Shown: piece by piece, positions 46,192 to 53,607 of the stretch | Layout: each line of letters starts with the position of its first letter | Position numbering within the stretch: position 1 is the stretch's first letter | The notes under the pieces: model-generated | The model's input: only the letters and a program-made list of their open reading frames with translations | What the model was told of the DNA's origin: nothing | Databases searched by the model: none | Translations under genes and position numbers: made by a program | DNA from: Novosphingobium sp. | Lineage (GTDB): Bacteria; Pseudomonadota; Alphaproteobacteria; Sphingomonadales; Sphingomonadaceae | Direction: 5' to 3' | Assembly: GCF_027489515.1 (NCBI RefSeq) | Contig: NZ_JAIXZS010000061.1 | Span: 1-64,000 of the forward strand | DNA: 64,000 bases

Positions 46192-47787
46192 ATGACCTAT
46201 TCCCAGACCATCAACGAAGCCGCCAAGGCGATCGCGCCCTATGGCAAGCCCTGGGATGGGATCGACGCGGCCTCGGTGGCGCGCATGCGTCTGCAGAACC
46301 GCTTCCAGACCGGGCTCGACATCGCCAAGTACACCGCCAAGATCATGCGCGCCGACATGGCTGCCTATGATGCCGATCCGGCTAAGTACACGCAGTCGCT
46401 CGGCTGCTGGCACGGCTTCATCGGCCAGCAGAAGATGATCTCCATCAAGAAGCATTTCGGCACGACCAAGGGCCGCTACCTCTACCTTTCGGGCTGGATG
46501 GTCGCCGCGCTGCGCAGCGAGTTCGGCCCGCTGCCCGACCAGTCGATGCATGAAAAGACCAGCGTTCCGGCGCTGATCGAAGAGCTCTACACGTTCCTGC
46601 GCCAGGCCGATGCGCGCGAGCTCGGCATGCTGTTCCGCGAGCTTGATGCCGCGAAGGCCGCGGGCGATGCGGTCGGCATCCACCGCATCCTGCACAAGAT
46701 CGACGAGTATGAAACGCACATCGTGCCGATCATCGCAGACATCGACGCCGGCTTCGGCAATGCTGAGGCGACCTACCTCCTCGCCAAGAAGTTCATCGAA
46801 GCGGGCGCTTGCTGCATCCAGATCGAGAACCAGGTCTCCGACGAAAAGCAGTGCGGCCACCAGGACGGCAAGGTGACCGTGCCGCACGAGGACTTCCTCG
46901 CGAAAATCCGCGCGGTCCGCTACGCATTCATGGAGCTCGGCGTTGACGACGGCGTGATCGTCGCGCGTACCGACAGCCTCGGCGCTGGCCTCACCAAGCA
47001 GATCGCGTTCGTGAAGGAGCCGGGCGACCTCGGCGACCAGTACAACGCGTTCCTCGATTGCGAGGAAGTCGATGCCACGACGCTCGGCCACGGCGACGTG
47101 CTGATCAGCCGCGACGGCAAGCTGCTGCGCCCGAAGCGCCTGCCTTCAAACCTCTACCAGTTCCGTCCCGGCACGGGTGAGGACCGCTGCGTGCTCGATT
47201 GCATCACCAGCCTCGAGAACGGTGCGGACCTGCTGTGGATCGAGACCGAGAAGCCCCACATCGGCCAGATCGGCGGCATGGTGCGCCGCATCCGCGAGGT
47301 GATCCCCACCGCCAAGCTCGTCTACAACAACAGCCCCAGCTTCAACTGGACGCTGAACTTCCGCCAGCAGGTGTTCGATGCCTGGGCTGCGGAAGGCAAG
47401 GACATGAGCGCCTATGACCGCGCCCGCCTGATGAGCGTGGATTATGATGGCACGCCGCTGGCCGACGAAGCTGACGAGCGCATCCGCACCTTCCAGCGCG
47501 ATGCGGCACGTGACGCAGGCATCTTCCACCACCTGATCACGCTGCCAACGTATCACACCGCGGCGCTCAGCACCGACAACCTCGCGAAGGAATACTTCGG
47601 CGACGCCGGGATGCTCGGCTACGTCAAGAACGTCCAGCGCGCGGAAATCCGCCAGGGCATCGCCTGCGTGAAGCACCAGAACATGGCCGGGTCCGACCTT
47701 GGCGATGATCATAAGGAATACTTTGCTGGCGAAGCGGCCCTGAAGGCGGGCGGCGCGCACAACACCATGAACCAGTTCGCTGCCTGA
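46192..47787 (+). CDS. aceA: Isocitrate lyase
   Basis: The 531-residue enzyme cleaves isocitrate to glyoxylate and succinate. The family loop KQCGHQDGKVTVPHE carries the catalytic Cys in CGH; EDRCVLDCITSLENGADLLW, LVYNNSPSFNWTLNFRQQVF and the metal residues in PIIADIDAGFGNAEATYLL are present. Length and motifs match the long Pseudomonas-type ICL. It is divergent from its likely regulator and precedes a small-protein gene. Malate synthase is not in the window. Confidence 0.97.
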   Translation: MTYSQTINEAAKAIAPYGKPWDGIDAASVARMRLQNRFQTGLDIAKYTAKIMRADMAAYDADPAKYTQSLGCWHGFIGQQKMISIKKHFGTTKGRYLYLSGWMVAALRSEFGPLPDQSMHEKTSVPALIEELYTFLRQADARELGMLFRELDAAKAAGDAVGIHRILHKIDEYETHIVPIIADIDAGFGNAEATYLLAKKFIEAGACCIQIENQVSDEKQCGHQDGKVTVPHEDFLAKIRAVRYAFMELGVDDGVIVARTDSLGAGLTKQIAFVKEPGDLGDQYNAFLDCEEVDATTLGHGDVLISRDGKLLRPKRLPSNLYQFRPGTGEDRCVLDCITSLENGADLLWIETEKPHIGQIGGMVRRIREVIPTAKLVYNNSPSFNWTLNFRQQVFDAWAAEGKDMSAYDRARLMSVDYDGTPLADEADERIRTFQRDAARDAGIFHHLITLPTYHTAALSTDNLAKEYFGDAGMLGYVKNVQRAEIRQGIACVKHQNMAGSDLGDDHKEYFAGEAALKAGGAHNTMNQFAA

Positions 47788-47805
47788 GAGCAGACCCACC
47801 CCCGA

Positions 47806-47827
47806 CCCCTCCCGCACGCGGGAGGGG
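47806..47827. repeat. Single CCCCTCCCGC hairpin
   Basis: CCCCTCCCGC (47806-47815) pairs perfectly with GCGGGAGGGG (47818-47827) around AC. It lies between aceA and the small gene at 47847, 7 bases before the AAGGAGC Shine-Dalgarno, so it may tune expression of the small gene. The same unit is found twice at 19.0 kb. Confidence 0.85.
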
Positions 47828-47846
47828 AAATTGAAGGAGCAGTACA

Positions 47847-48005
47847 ATGGCTGAACCGACCCGGGCCCGTGCGGTCCTTTCCACCGAAGACTTCAAGCTC
47901 ATCCGCGAGGCAGTGCTGCACTACCTCAAGGTGATCGAGGACCAGCCGGAATCGGTGAAGTTCTCGCACCTTTATCACCGGCTCGGGAGCGCCATGGGCC
48001 GCTGA
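47847..48005 (+). CDS. 52-residue protein downstream of aceA
   Basis: This short frame encodes MAEPTRARAVLSTEDFKLIR and ends HRLGSAMGR, 52 residues in total. AAGGAGC at 47834-47840 gives a good Shine-Dalgarno, codon use fits the host, and a strong terminator follows, so it looks like a real gene in the aceA transcript. I do not recognise the family. It is mostly helical by inspection (LREAV/VLHYLKVIEDQPE). Confidence 0.7.
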   Translation: MAEPTRARAVLSTEDFKLIREAVLHYLKVIEDQPESVKFSHLYHRLGSAMGR

Positions 48006-48048
48006 TCGGACCTGCGCCCCACACGATACTTTCCTGGGGAGGAAAGCT

Positions 48049-48089
48049 GGCCCGCCGTGCGACCAATCGCGCGGCGGGCCTTTTTGTTG
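48049..48089 (+). terminator. Intrinsic terminator of the aceA transcript
   Basis: GGCCCGCCGTGCG (48049-48061) pairs with CGCGCGGCGGGCC (48068-48080) with one G-T wobble and loop ACCAAT, followed by TTTTTGTTGT. It lies between the small gene and the convergent phaZ. The GC-rich 13-bp stem plus T tract is a textbook terminator for the plus strand. Confidence 0.92.
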
Positions 48090-48911
48090 TCAGGCGGCAG
48101 CCCGTGTTTCGGTGAGGAACTCGCGCAGTAGCGATACTGTGCGGTCCTTGTGAGTCAGCATGAACAGGTGCCCGCCGTCGGGGAAGGTTTCGAGCCGGCT
48201 GCCCGGAATCAGCGTATTGAGGATCTTGCCGTTGATGAGCGGGACGATGGCATCCTCCTCGCCCATCATGATGAGCGTTTCGGCCTTCAGAAAGGGCAGA
48301 ACCGGCACGCTAGTCCAGCCGATCATGCACAGCAGCTGGTAGAGATAGCCGCGCGGGCTGGGCGGCTTGAGCCGGGCAATATGCTCGTCCTTGCCGCCGG
48401 TGAGACCGCCGTAGAGCGTCCGGAAGTGCTGCTCCATGAACGCCGGATCGACGTAGCGGCGCGGATCGGCCATCTTGCTGAGCGCGCCGAGCTTGCCCGG
48501 CACCATGAGCATGCCGGCCGTGGTCGCCGCAAGCACCAGCTTGCGCACTTGTCCTGCATGCTGGAGCGCGAAGTGCTGCGCCATCGCACCGCCCCAAGAA
48601 ACGCCCATGACATCTACCAGCGGCGCGCCGAAGCGTTCGAGCAGATCGCTGGCGTGCCAGCTCATCAGGAACGGATTGTAGGGCACCACCGGATCTGGGC
48701 TGCCGCCCACGCCCGGCATGTCGAAGGTAATGAACGCCCGGTCCGGCAGGGCGTCAGCCAGCGGGGCGACCGCCTCGATATTGGCGCCGATGCCATTGAA
48801 GAACAGCAGCGGCGGGTGATCGCCGGGCTGGTCCCAGCGCCAGCGGGCCACACGCAGCTCGCGCCCGCCGACCGTCTCGACCGTGAATTCCGGGTGTTTG
48901 GCGCTGACCAC
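48090..48911 (-). CDS. phaZ: Intracellular PHA depolymerase
   Basis: The 273-residue alpha/beta hydrolase has FNGIGANIEAVAPLADALPD around the oxyanion hole, the nucleophile elbow DVMGVSWGGAMAQHFALQHA with Ser, a late Asp in MMGEEDAIVP and His in FPDGGHLFML. It matches medium-chain-length PHA depolymerase of pseudomonads. The likely start is GTG 48911, preceded by GAGGAGTATGC, whose Shine-Dalgarno lies against the phaC stop. It is the second gene of a phaC-phaZ operon. Confidence 0.88.
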   Translation of the reverse strand: MVSAKHPEFTVETVGGRELRVARWRWDQPGDHPPLLFFNGIGANIEAVAPLADALPDRAFITFDMPGVGGSPDPVVPYNPFLMSWHASDLLERFGAPLVDVMGVSWGGAMAQHFALQHAGQVRKLVLAATTAGMLMVPGKLGALSKMADPRRYVDPAFMEQHFRTLYGGLTGGKDEHIARLKPPSPRGYLYQLLCMIGWTSVPVLPFLKAETLIMMGEEDAIVPLINGKILNTLIPGSRLETFPDGGHLFMLTHKDRTVSLLREFLTETRAAA

Positions 48912-48922
48912 GCATACTCCTC

Positions 48923-50620
48923 TCAGGCGGGTTCGAGCACGTAGAGGCCCGGCGCGCCTTCCATCGGCGGATAGGCCTTGTTGCCCAGCTTCTTCGGTGC
49001 AGGCACTTTCTGGCCAGACCGCTGCTGGATCCATTCCATCCAGAAGGGCCACCAGCTGCCCGCCACTTCCTCGGCCCCGCCAAGCCAGGTGTCAACATCG
49101 GCCGGGGGATGGCCTTCCGCCCTGGAGACATAGTACTTCGCCTTTGGATTGCCCGGCGGATTGAGGATCGCCTGCATGTGTCCCGATTGGCTGAGCACGA
49201 AGGTCACGTCCTTCGACCCGAACAACTGCGTCGAGCGGTAGCAGGCGCGCCACGGGGTGATGTGATCGGTCACCCCGCCAAGCAGGAACACGTCGCTGAT
49301 GACCTTCGAGAGATCGATCTTGTGATCGACCATCTCGACCTCGCCCTGCTTGGTAAAGGCCAGCGTTTCGAAGATCGTGAGGAAATCGCCCATCAGCGCG
49401 GCGGAGAGATTGGTCGCATCGGCATTCCAGAACAGTACGTCGAACGCGGGCGGGTCCTCACCCATCAGGTAGTTGTTGATGACATAGTTCCAGATCAGGT
49501 CGTTGGGCCTCAGCCAGGCAAACCCGCGCGAAAGATCGCTGCCCTTGATGATGCCCTTCTTCGCGGCGCGGCGCTTGGCGAGCTTGAGGCCGTTCTCGGT
49601 CATCAGCGCGCCGGCCTCAATATCGTTTTGCTGCGGGTGGAGGACACAGACCATCAGCGTGACGGTGCCGAGCCGGTCATCGCCGTCCGCGGCCATCTTG
49701 CTTGCCAGCATCGCGGTGGTCTGCCCGCCCGAACAACCGCCCGAAACGTTCACCTTCTTCGCGCCGGTGATCTTGCAGATCACATCGATGGCCTCGCGGC
49801 AGGCGCCCACGTAGTCGGCCATGTTCCAGTGGCCTTCGTTCTTCATGGGGTTCTTCCAGCTGATGACGAAGGTCTGGATGCCGTTGTCGACCTGCCACTT
49901 CACGATCGATTTTTCAGGGCTGAGATCGTTGATGTACATCTTGTTGATCTGCGGCGGGATCGTCAGCTGCGGAATGGCATGGACCTCGTCGGTCGTCGGC
50001 GCGTACTGGATCAGCTCCATGATCGGCGTGCGGTGGACGACGCTTCCCTTCGAAGTCGCGACGTTTTCGCCCAGCTTGAACGGCCGCTTGTCGACCTGGC
50101 TCACCTGACCCTTGTTGTGCACGAGATCGTTGTAGGCGTTCTTCAAGCCCTTGATGAGGCTGAGGCCGCCGCTGTCGATCAGTCGCTTCTGTGCGGTGGG
50201 ATTGCCGATCAGCGAGTTGGTCGGCGCAAGACTATCGATGATGATCTGGGTTATGAAGTTGGCACGGTCGCGCTCGATCGCATCGAGTTCGAGCTCCTCG
50301 AGCCAATTCTTCATGCCCTTCTCTACGGCGAGATAATACTGTGCGCCCGCGCGGAGGAACGGGTTGTACTGCCAGGCCGGGTCCTTGAAGCGCTTGTCCT
50401 TGGGATCGGGTGCCAGCCCGCTCTTGCCGGTCAGGATCTGGACCATGTCCTTCCCGAGCGCCTGACTGTGGCGCAATGTACGGACAGGATTCCCCGCCGT
50501 TTCGCGCAGCAGCAGCGCGACCGCGCCGACAAAATCCTCGCGCGCGAGGCCTACGAGCGGCCCAAGAGCTGTGGTAGATTGTGCGGCCTCATCGATGAGT
50601 GAGGCGGTTTCCTTGTTCAT
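48923..50620 (-). CDS. phaC: PHA synthase, class II-like
   Basis: The 565-residue polymerase links hydroxyacyl-CoA into polyhydroxyalkanoate. The catalytic Cys is in VNVSGGCSGGQTTAMLASKM (GxCxGG), with Asp in LGGVTDHITPW and His in VLSQSGHMQAILNPPGNPKA. Strings such as LAPDPKDKRFKDPAWQYNPF, SLAPTNSLIGNPTAQKRL and TIPPQINKMYINDLSPEKS resemble Pseudomonas class II enzymes (medium-chain monomers) rather than class I. phaZ follows in the same operon. Length is normal (about 560). Confidence 0.93.
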   Translation of the reverse strand: MNKETASLIDEAAQSTTALGPLVGLAREDFVGAVALLLRETAGNPVRTLRHSQALGKDMVQILTGKSGLAPDPKDKRFKDPAWQYNPFLRAGAQYYLAVEKGMKNWLEELELDAIERDRANFITQIIIDSLAPTNSLIGNPTAQKRLIDSGGLSLIKGLKNAYNDLVHNKGQVSQVDKRPFKLGENVATSKGSVVHRTPIMELIQYAPTTDEVHAIPQLTIPPQINKMYINDLSPEKSIVKWQVDNGIQTFVISWKNPMKNEGHWNMADYVGACREAIDVICKITGAKKVNVSGGCSGGQTTAMLASKMAADGDDRLGTVTLMVCVLHPQQNDIEAGALMTENGLKLAKRRAAKKGIIKGSDLSRGFAWLRPNDLIWNYVINNYLMGEDPPAFDVLFWNADATNLSAALMGDFLTIFETLAFTKQGEVEMVDHKIDLSKVISDVFLLGGVTDHITPWRACYRSTQLFGSKDVTFVLSQSGHMQAILNPPGNPKAKYYVSRAEGHPPADVDTWLGGAEEVAGSWWPFWMEWIQQRSGQKVPAPKKLGNKAYPPMEGAPGLYVLEPA

Positions 50621-50818
50621 CGGTCTCTCCCCCGACCGGCGCTGATTCGCCCAGCGCTTCTGGGGATCAACGTATCGGAGCGGCGGGTGCCGTCAAGGAA
50701 ACCACCCGGGTTCGTCCTTGCGGCGCATCCTGATCCGTCTTTGGCTCAAGCAAAACTTGTGCGTGCTTCAGAAATCCTGGCAGGACAAAACTCAACTTCA
50801 TCTGTAGAGAAATGACGT

Positions 50819-50957
50819 GCGCCGGAGAGCCTCCTCTCCCAAGTCTCCGGCGCCACCGCGGCTTTTGATGGATGTCAGCTTGCTCCGCGTCACCAACGGC
50901 TAAAGCGCACGGACTGAGGCGACCTCGCCAGATTCGTGTTCCCGATCAGGAGAAACG
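50819..50957 (+). ncRNA. Structured leader A, candidate cis-acting RNA
   Basis: A perfect 10-bp helix, GCGCCGGAGA (50819-50828) with TCTCCGGCGC (50844-50853), is followed by a core that matches leader B at 52 positions with about 48 identities (50857-50908 versus 53197-53248). The core can pair CGCGG (50857-50861) with CCGCG (50885-50889) or GCTTT (50861-50865) with AAAGC (50902-50906). A hairpin GGCG-ACCT-CGCC and AGGAGA (50949-50954) complete it before ATG 50958. The earlier part of the 514-base gap after phaC (50621-50818) shows no gene. Confidence 0.6.
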
Positions 50958-51125
50958 ATGATGTCGAGACTTTCGAGCCTATCCCGTCGTCCCCGCAAGG
51001 CCGCCGCGACCTCGGTTATTGCGAACGCGCGTCTGCCCCATCCATCGTGGCGGCTGTCAGGCGAAGCGCCGCCGCAGGACCGGTGCCTGACGGCTGACGA
51101 TTTCTGGCGGAAGCTTGGCCTCTAA
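50958..51125 (+). CDS. 55-residue protein behind structured leader A
   Basis: The frame begins MMSRLSSLSRRPRKAAATSV and ends TADDFWRKLGL, 55 residues. AGGAGA 4-9 bases before the ATG gives a strong Shine-Dalgarno. It is basic at the N-terminus and lacks a signal peptide. I do not recognise it. The leader is homologous to that of the 53294 gene, but the two proteins share only the MM start and are not similar overall. It converges with the AraC-type regulator. Confidence 0.6.
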   Translation: MMSRLSSLSRRPRKAAATSVIANARLPHPSWRLSGEAPPQDRCLTADDFWRKLGL

Positions 51126-51134
51126 CACGGCGTT

Positions 51135-52112
51135 TCAGGCCGCGAGCGCGTGTTCACGGCGGTAAGCTGTCGGAGTCAGGCTGACGAGGCTGCGGAAATG
51201 GTGGCGCAGCGCGTGTGCGCTTCCGAAGCCGACTGTCTGTGCGATTATCTCCATCGAGCCTGCACTGCGCACGAGGAGATCCTTTGCAGCCTCGACACGT
51301 TCGCTCACCAGCCATTCGCCCGGGCCCTGGCCAGTGGCTTCGCCAAAGCGGCGCTCGAAAGTGCGGCGGCTCATGCCGGCGGCGGCGGCCATGCGCGCGA
51401 TGGTCCAGTCGGTGGCGAGATCGCCGCGGATGCGGTCGAGCAGCGCCGGAATCGCACCATCGCCGCGCGGGAGGACGGGACGCTCGAGGAACTGGGCCTG
51501 GCTGCCGGTGCGGTGCGCGGGCATGACGAGACGGCGGGCGACCGAATTGGCCGCGTCGGGACCGAAATCGCGTCGCACGATCTCGACCATCAGATCAATG
51601 CCGGCGGCGCTGCCGGCGGAGGTGAAGATCCGGTCTTCGGCGTGATAGAGCGAGGCTTCGTCTACCATGAGTGCGGGACGGGCGCGGCGCAGCACATCGG
51701 CATAGCGCCAGTGCGTGGTGGCCCGCTTGCCATCAAGCAGACCGGTGGCGGCGAGCACGAAGGCGCCCGAGCAGATCGAGGCAAGCCGCGCACCGCGACG
51801 GTGAGCCCCGCGCAGCGCTTCAATCAGTGTGTCCGGGACTGGGACCTCGGCACCTTTCCAGCCGGGTATGACGATGAGATCGGCTTCCTCCAGCAGGTCT
51901 GCCCCGCCGTCCGGCAGGATGCGGAAGCCACCATGTGCGGCAAGAGTGCCAGGCTCGATCGCAGCGCTGCGGAAGCGGTACCAACCGGGCCCCATCTCGG
52001 GCCGGGCAAGGCCGAAGACTTCTGCAACGATGCCGAACTCGAACGTGCACAGGCCATCGTATAGCAGGGCGACGACGAGCGGGCCGGGCAGGGTCTCAGA
52101 AGTGTTTGGCAT
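51135..52112 (-). CDS. GlxA/FtrA-family AraC-type regulator
   Basis: The 325-residue protein has an N-terminal DJ-1/PfpI-like domain (PGPLVVALLYDGLCTFEFGI, then LASICSGAFVLAATGLLDGK around residue 120) and a C-terminal double HTH (DWTIARMAAAAGMSRRTFER, then AQTVGFGSAHALRHHFR). Such regulators often control rhodanese, amidase or aldehyde genes next to them. It is divergent from the rhodanese gene. ATG 52112 (MPNTSETLPGPL) was preferred; longer frames are unlike the family. Confidence 0.9.
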   Translation of the reverse strand: MPNTSETLPGPLVVALLYDGLCTFEFGIVAEVFGLARPEMGPGWYRFRSAAIEPGTLAAHGGFRILPDGGADLLEEADLIVIPGWKGAEVPVPDTLIEALRGAHRRGARLASICSGAFVLAATGLLDGKRATTHWRYADVLRRARPALMVDEASLYHAEDRIFTSAGSAAGIDLMVEIVRRDFGPDAANSVARRLVMPAHRTGSQAQFLERPVLPRGDGAIPALLDRIRGDLATDWTIARMAAAAGMSRRTFERRFGEATGQGPGEWLVSERVEAAKDLLVRSAGSMEIIAQTVGFGSAHALRHHFRSLVSLTPTAYRREHALAA

Positions 52113-52196
52113 GATCCTTACGCATATTGTCATCCGTGCCAATTGCAAGCAAGGCGCGCCTTCCGGCATGTCCGGCGGTGAAAGGAGCACCTCGCC

Positions 52197-52592
52197 ATGC
52201 CGACTGCCGTGACTGCCATTGCCCCTGCCGAGAGCGCCGCCGCGCGCGCGTACTTTGCCGCTTCGTTCACGTTCGAGACCGATTGCTGGGATGTGCATGC
52301 CTCCCTTGCGGAGGGTGCGGACTTCGTCCTGCTCGACGTGCGCAGCCCTGCGCTCTTCGCCAAGGGGCATGTGCCGGGAGCAATCAGCCTTCCGCATGGC
52401 AAGATCATCGCCTCAAAGATGGCGGCGTGGAGCGCCGAGACGGTCTTCGTGGTCTATTGCGCCGGGCCGCATTGCAACGGCGCTGCGCGGGCGGCGCTGC
52501 GCTTGGCTGATCTGGGGCGGCCGGTGAAGCTGATGGCGGGCGGGGTCACCGGCTGGATCGATGAAGGCTTTGCCCTCACCAGCAAGGGCTGA
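52197..52592 (+). CDS. Rhodanese-like domain protein
   Basis: The 131-residue single-domain rhodanese has ADFVLLDVRSPALFAKGHVP and the active-site loop VVYCAGPHCNGAARAA with Cys. Rhodaneses transfer sulfane sulfur between donors such as thiosulfate and acceptors. Divergent from a GlxA/FtrA-type regulator that probably controls it. It is followed at 6 bases by a GNAT gene. Confidence 0.92.
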   Translation: MPTAVTAIAPAESAAARAYFAASFTFETDCWDVHASLAEGADFVLLDVRSPALFAKGHVPGAISLPHGKIIASKMAAWSAETVFVVYCAGPHCNGAARAALRLADLGRPVKLMAGGVTGWIDEGFALTSKG

Positions 52593-52598
52593 GCCCGA

Positions 52599-53042
52599 AT
52601 GGAACCCTGCGTCCGCCGCGCGAGGCCAGAAGATGCTGACGCCTTACTTCCCATGATCCATGCGCATACTGCTTTCGAGCGGGCCGAGGCGACGCTCGAT
52701 GTCGCGGCGCTTGCTGCGCTACTCGCCGATCCCGTGCCGCCGTGCCAGGTCCTTATCGCAGAGCGCGGCGAAGTGCTGCTGGGCTATGCAGCGCTGACGT
52801 TTGATTATGCACTGTGGCGCGGCAGCCGGTGGGCACATCTCGATTGCCTCTATGTGCGCGCTACGCACCGCGGGCAGGCCATCGGGCAACGGCTGCTGCA
52901 TGCGGCCTGCGCGGCGGCAAAGGCAGAGGGCGCGGACCGGATGGAATGGCAAACCCCGGAATGGAACGAGCGGGCTACAGCATTCTATTGCAGGATCGGC
53001 GCGGCGATGACGGCCAAGACGCGGTTTGCGCTGGTATTGTGA
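52599..53042 (+). CDS. GNAT-family N-acetyltransferase
   Basis: The 147-residue protein has VRRARPEDADALLPMIHAHT at the N-terminus and the acetyl-CoA-binding LYVRATHRGQAIGQRLLHAA (about residues 84-103), followed by WQTPEWNERATAFYCRIGA. It resembles diamine/small-amine acetyltransferases. It is co-transcribed with the rhodanese gene (6-base gap). The acceptor is unknown. Confidence 0.9.
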   Translation: MEPCVRRARPEDADALLPMIHAHTAFERAEATLDVAALAALLADPVPPCQVLIAERGEVLLGYAALTFDYALWRGSRWAHLDCLYVRATHRGQAIGQRLLHAACAAAKAEGADRMEWQTPEWNERATAFYCRIGAAMTAKTRFALVL

Positions 53043-53161
53043 GGCTGATGCCGAACCTCTGGCGCAGCATTGATGGCGCTCATCTCACCAAAGCGGCGCT
53101 TTGCCGCCGCACAGGAAAACTGCGCTTCCCATTAATCAACTAAAATAGTAGACAATAGGGG

Positions 53162-53293
53162 CTGGACGGGAATCGCCTTGCCGATTGCCGTCCGGTCGCG
53201 GCTTTTGAAGGGTTGCAGCTTGCTCCGCGTCACCAACGGCTAAAGCGCGCGAATGAGGCGTCAGCGCCAGTTCGTGTCCCGAGCAGGAGACGC
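53162..53293 (+). ncRNA. Structured leader B, candidate cis-acting RNA
   Basis: A 12-bp helix with one G-G mismatch, 53162-53174 with 53183-53195, occupies the place of the leader A helix but has a different sequence (CTGGACGG versus GCGCCGGAGA). The core 53197-53248 then matches leader A; 53216-53248 is identical to 50876-50908. A second hairpin, GGCG-TCA-(G)CGCC, and AGGAGA (53285-53290) precede ATG 53294. The same fold with changed helix sequences argues for conserved RNA structure. Confidence 0.6.
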
Positions 53294-53596
53294 ATGATGT
53301 TGAACAACTCGCTGACCCGATATTCCGGCCTTCTCAGTGTTCCCGCCGCAGTGGCCGTAGCCGTCATCACCGCCGCGGTTCCGCTCGGTGCTCACGCGCA
53401 GGAGCCCCTTGCGCAGGCAGGCGCGCACCCGGTGGAGACGGGCGCTGCCCACCGATCTGCCCACCATAGCTGGATCGAGCCCGATCTCGTGCTGCTCGAT
53501 GCCGCCGCGCTCGATCCTTTCGCGGACGAGGATCTGGCTGAGGACCGCGCACTCGAGGCACGTCTTGCCGCCGAAGACAATCTCGAGCTGATCTGA
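53294..53596 (+). CDS. Small exported protein behind structured leader B
   Basis: The 100-residue protein has a signal peptide (LLSVPAAVAVAVITAAVPLG, cut after AHA) and a short mature part with acidic residues at the C-terminus (ADEDLAEDRALEARLAAEDN). AGGAGA lies 4-9 bases before the ATG, and MM begins the product as in the 50958 gene. I do not recognise the family. The homologous leader suggests shared regulation with that gene. Confidence 0.65.
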   Translation: MMLNNSLTRYSGLLSVPAAVAVAVITAAVPLGAHAQEPLAQAGAHPVETGAAHRSAHHSWIEPDLVLLDAAALDPFADEDLAEDRALEARLAAEDNLELI

Positions 53597-53607
53597 CCGC
53601 ACCGGGA

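Noticed and set aside
50857..50908. Leader core as a SAM-II riboswitch
   Set aside because: GCTAAAG and GCTTGC strings recall SAM-II, but the GATTT loop and helix order of that class are absent and the downstream genes are not methionine genes.
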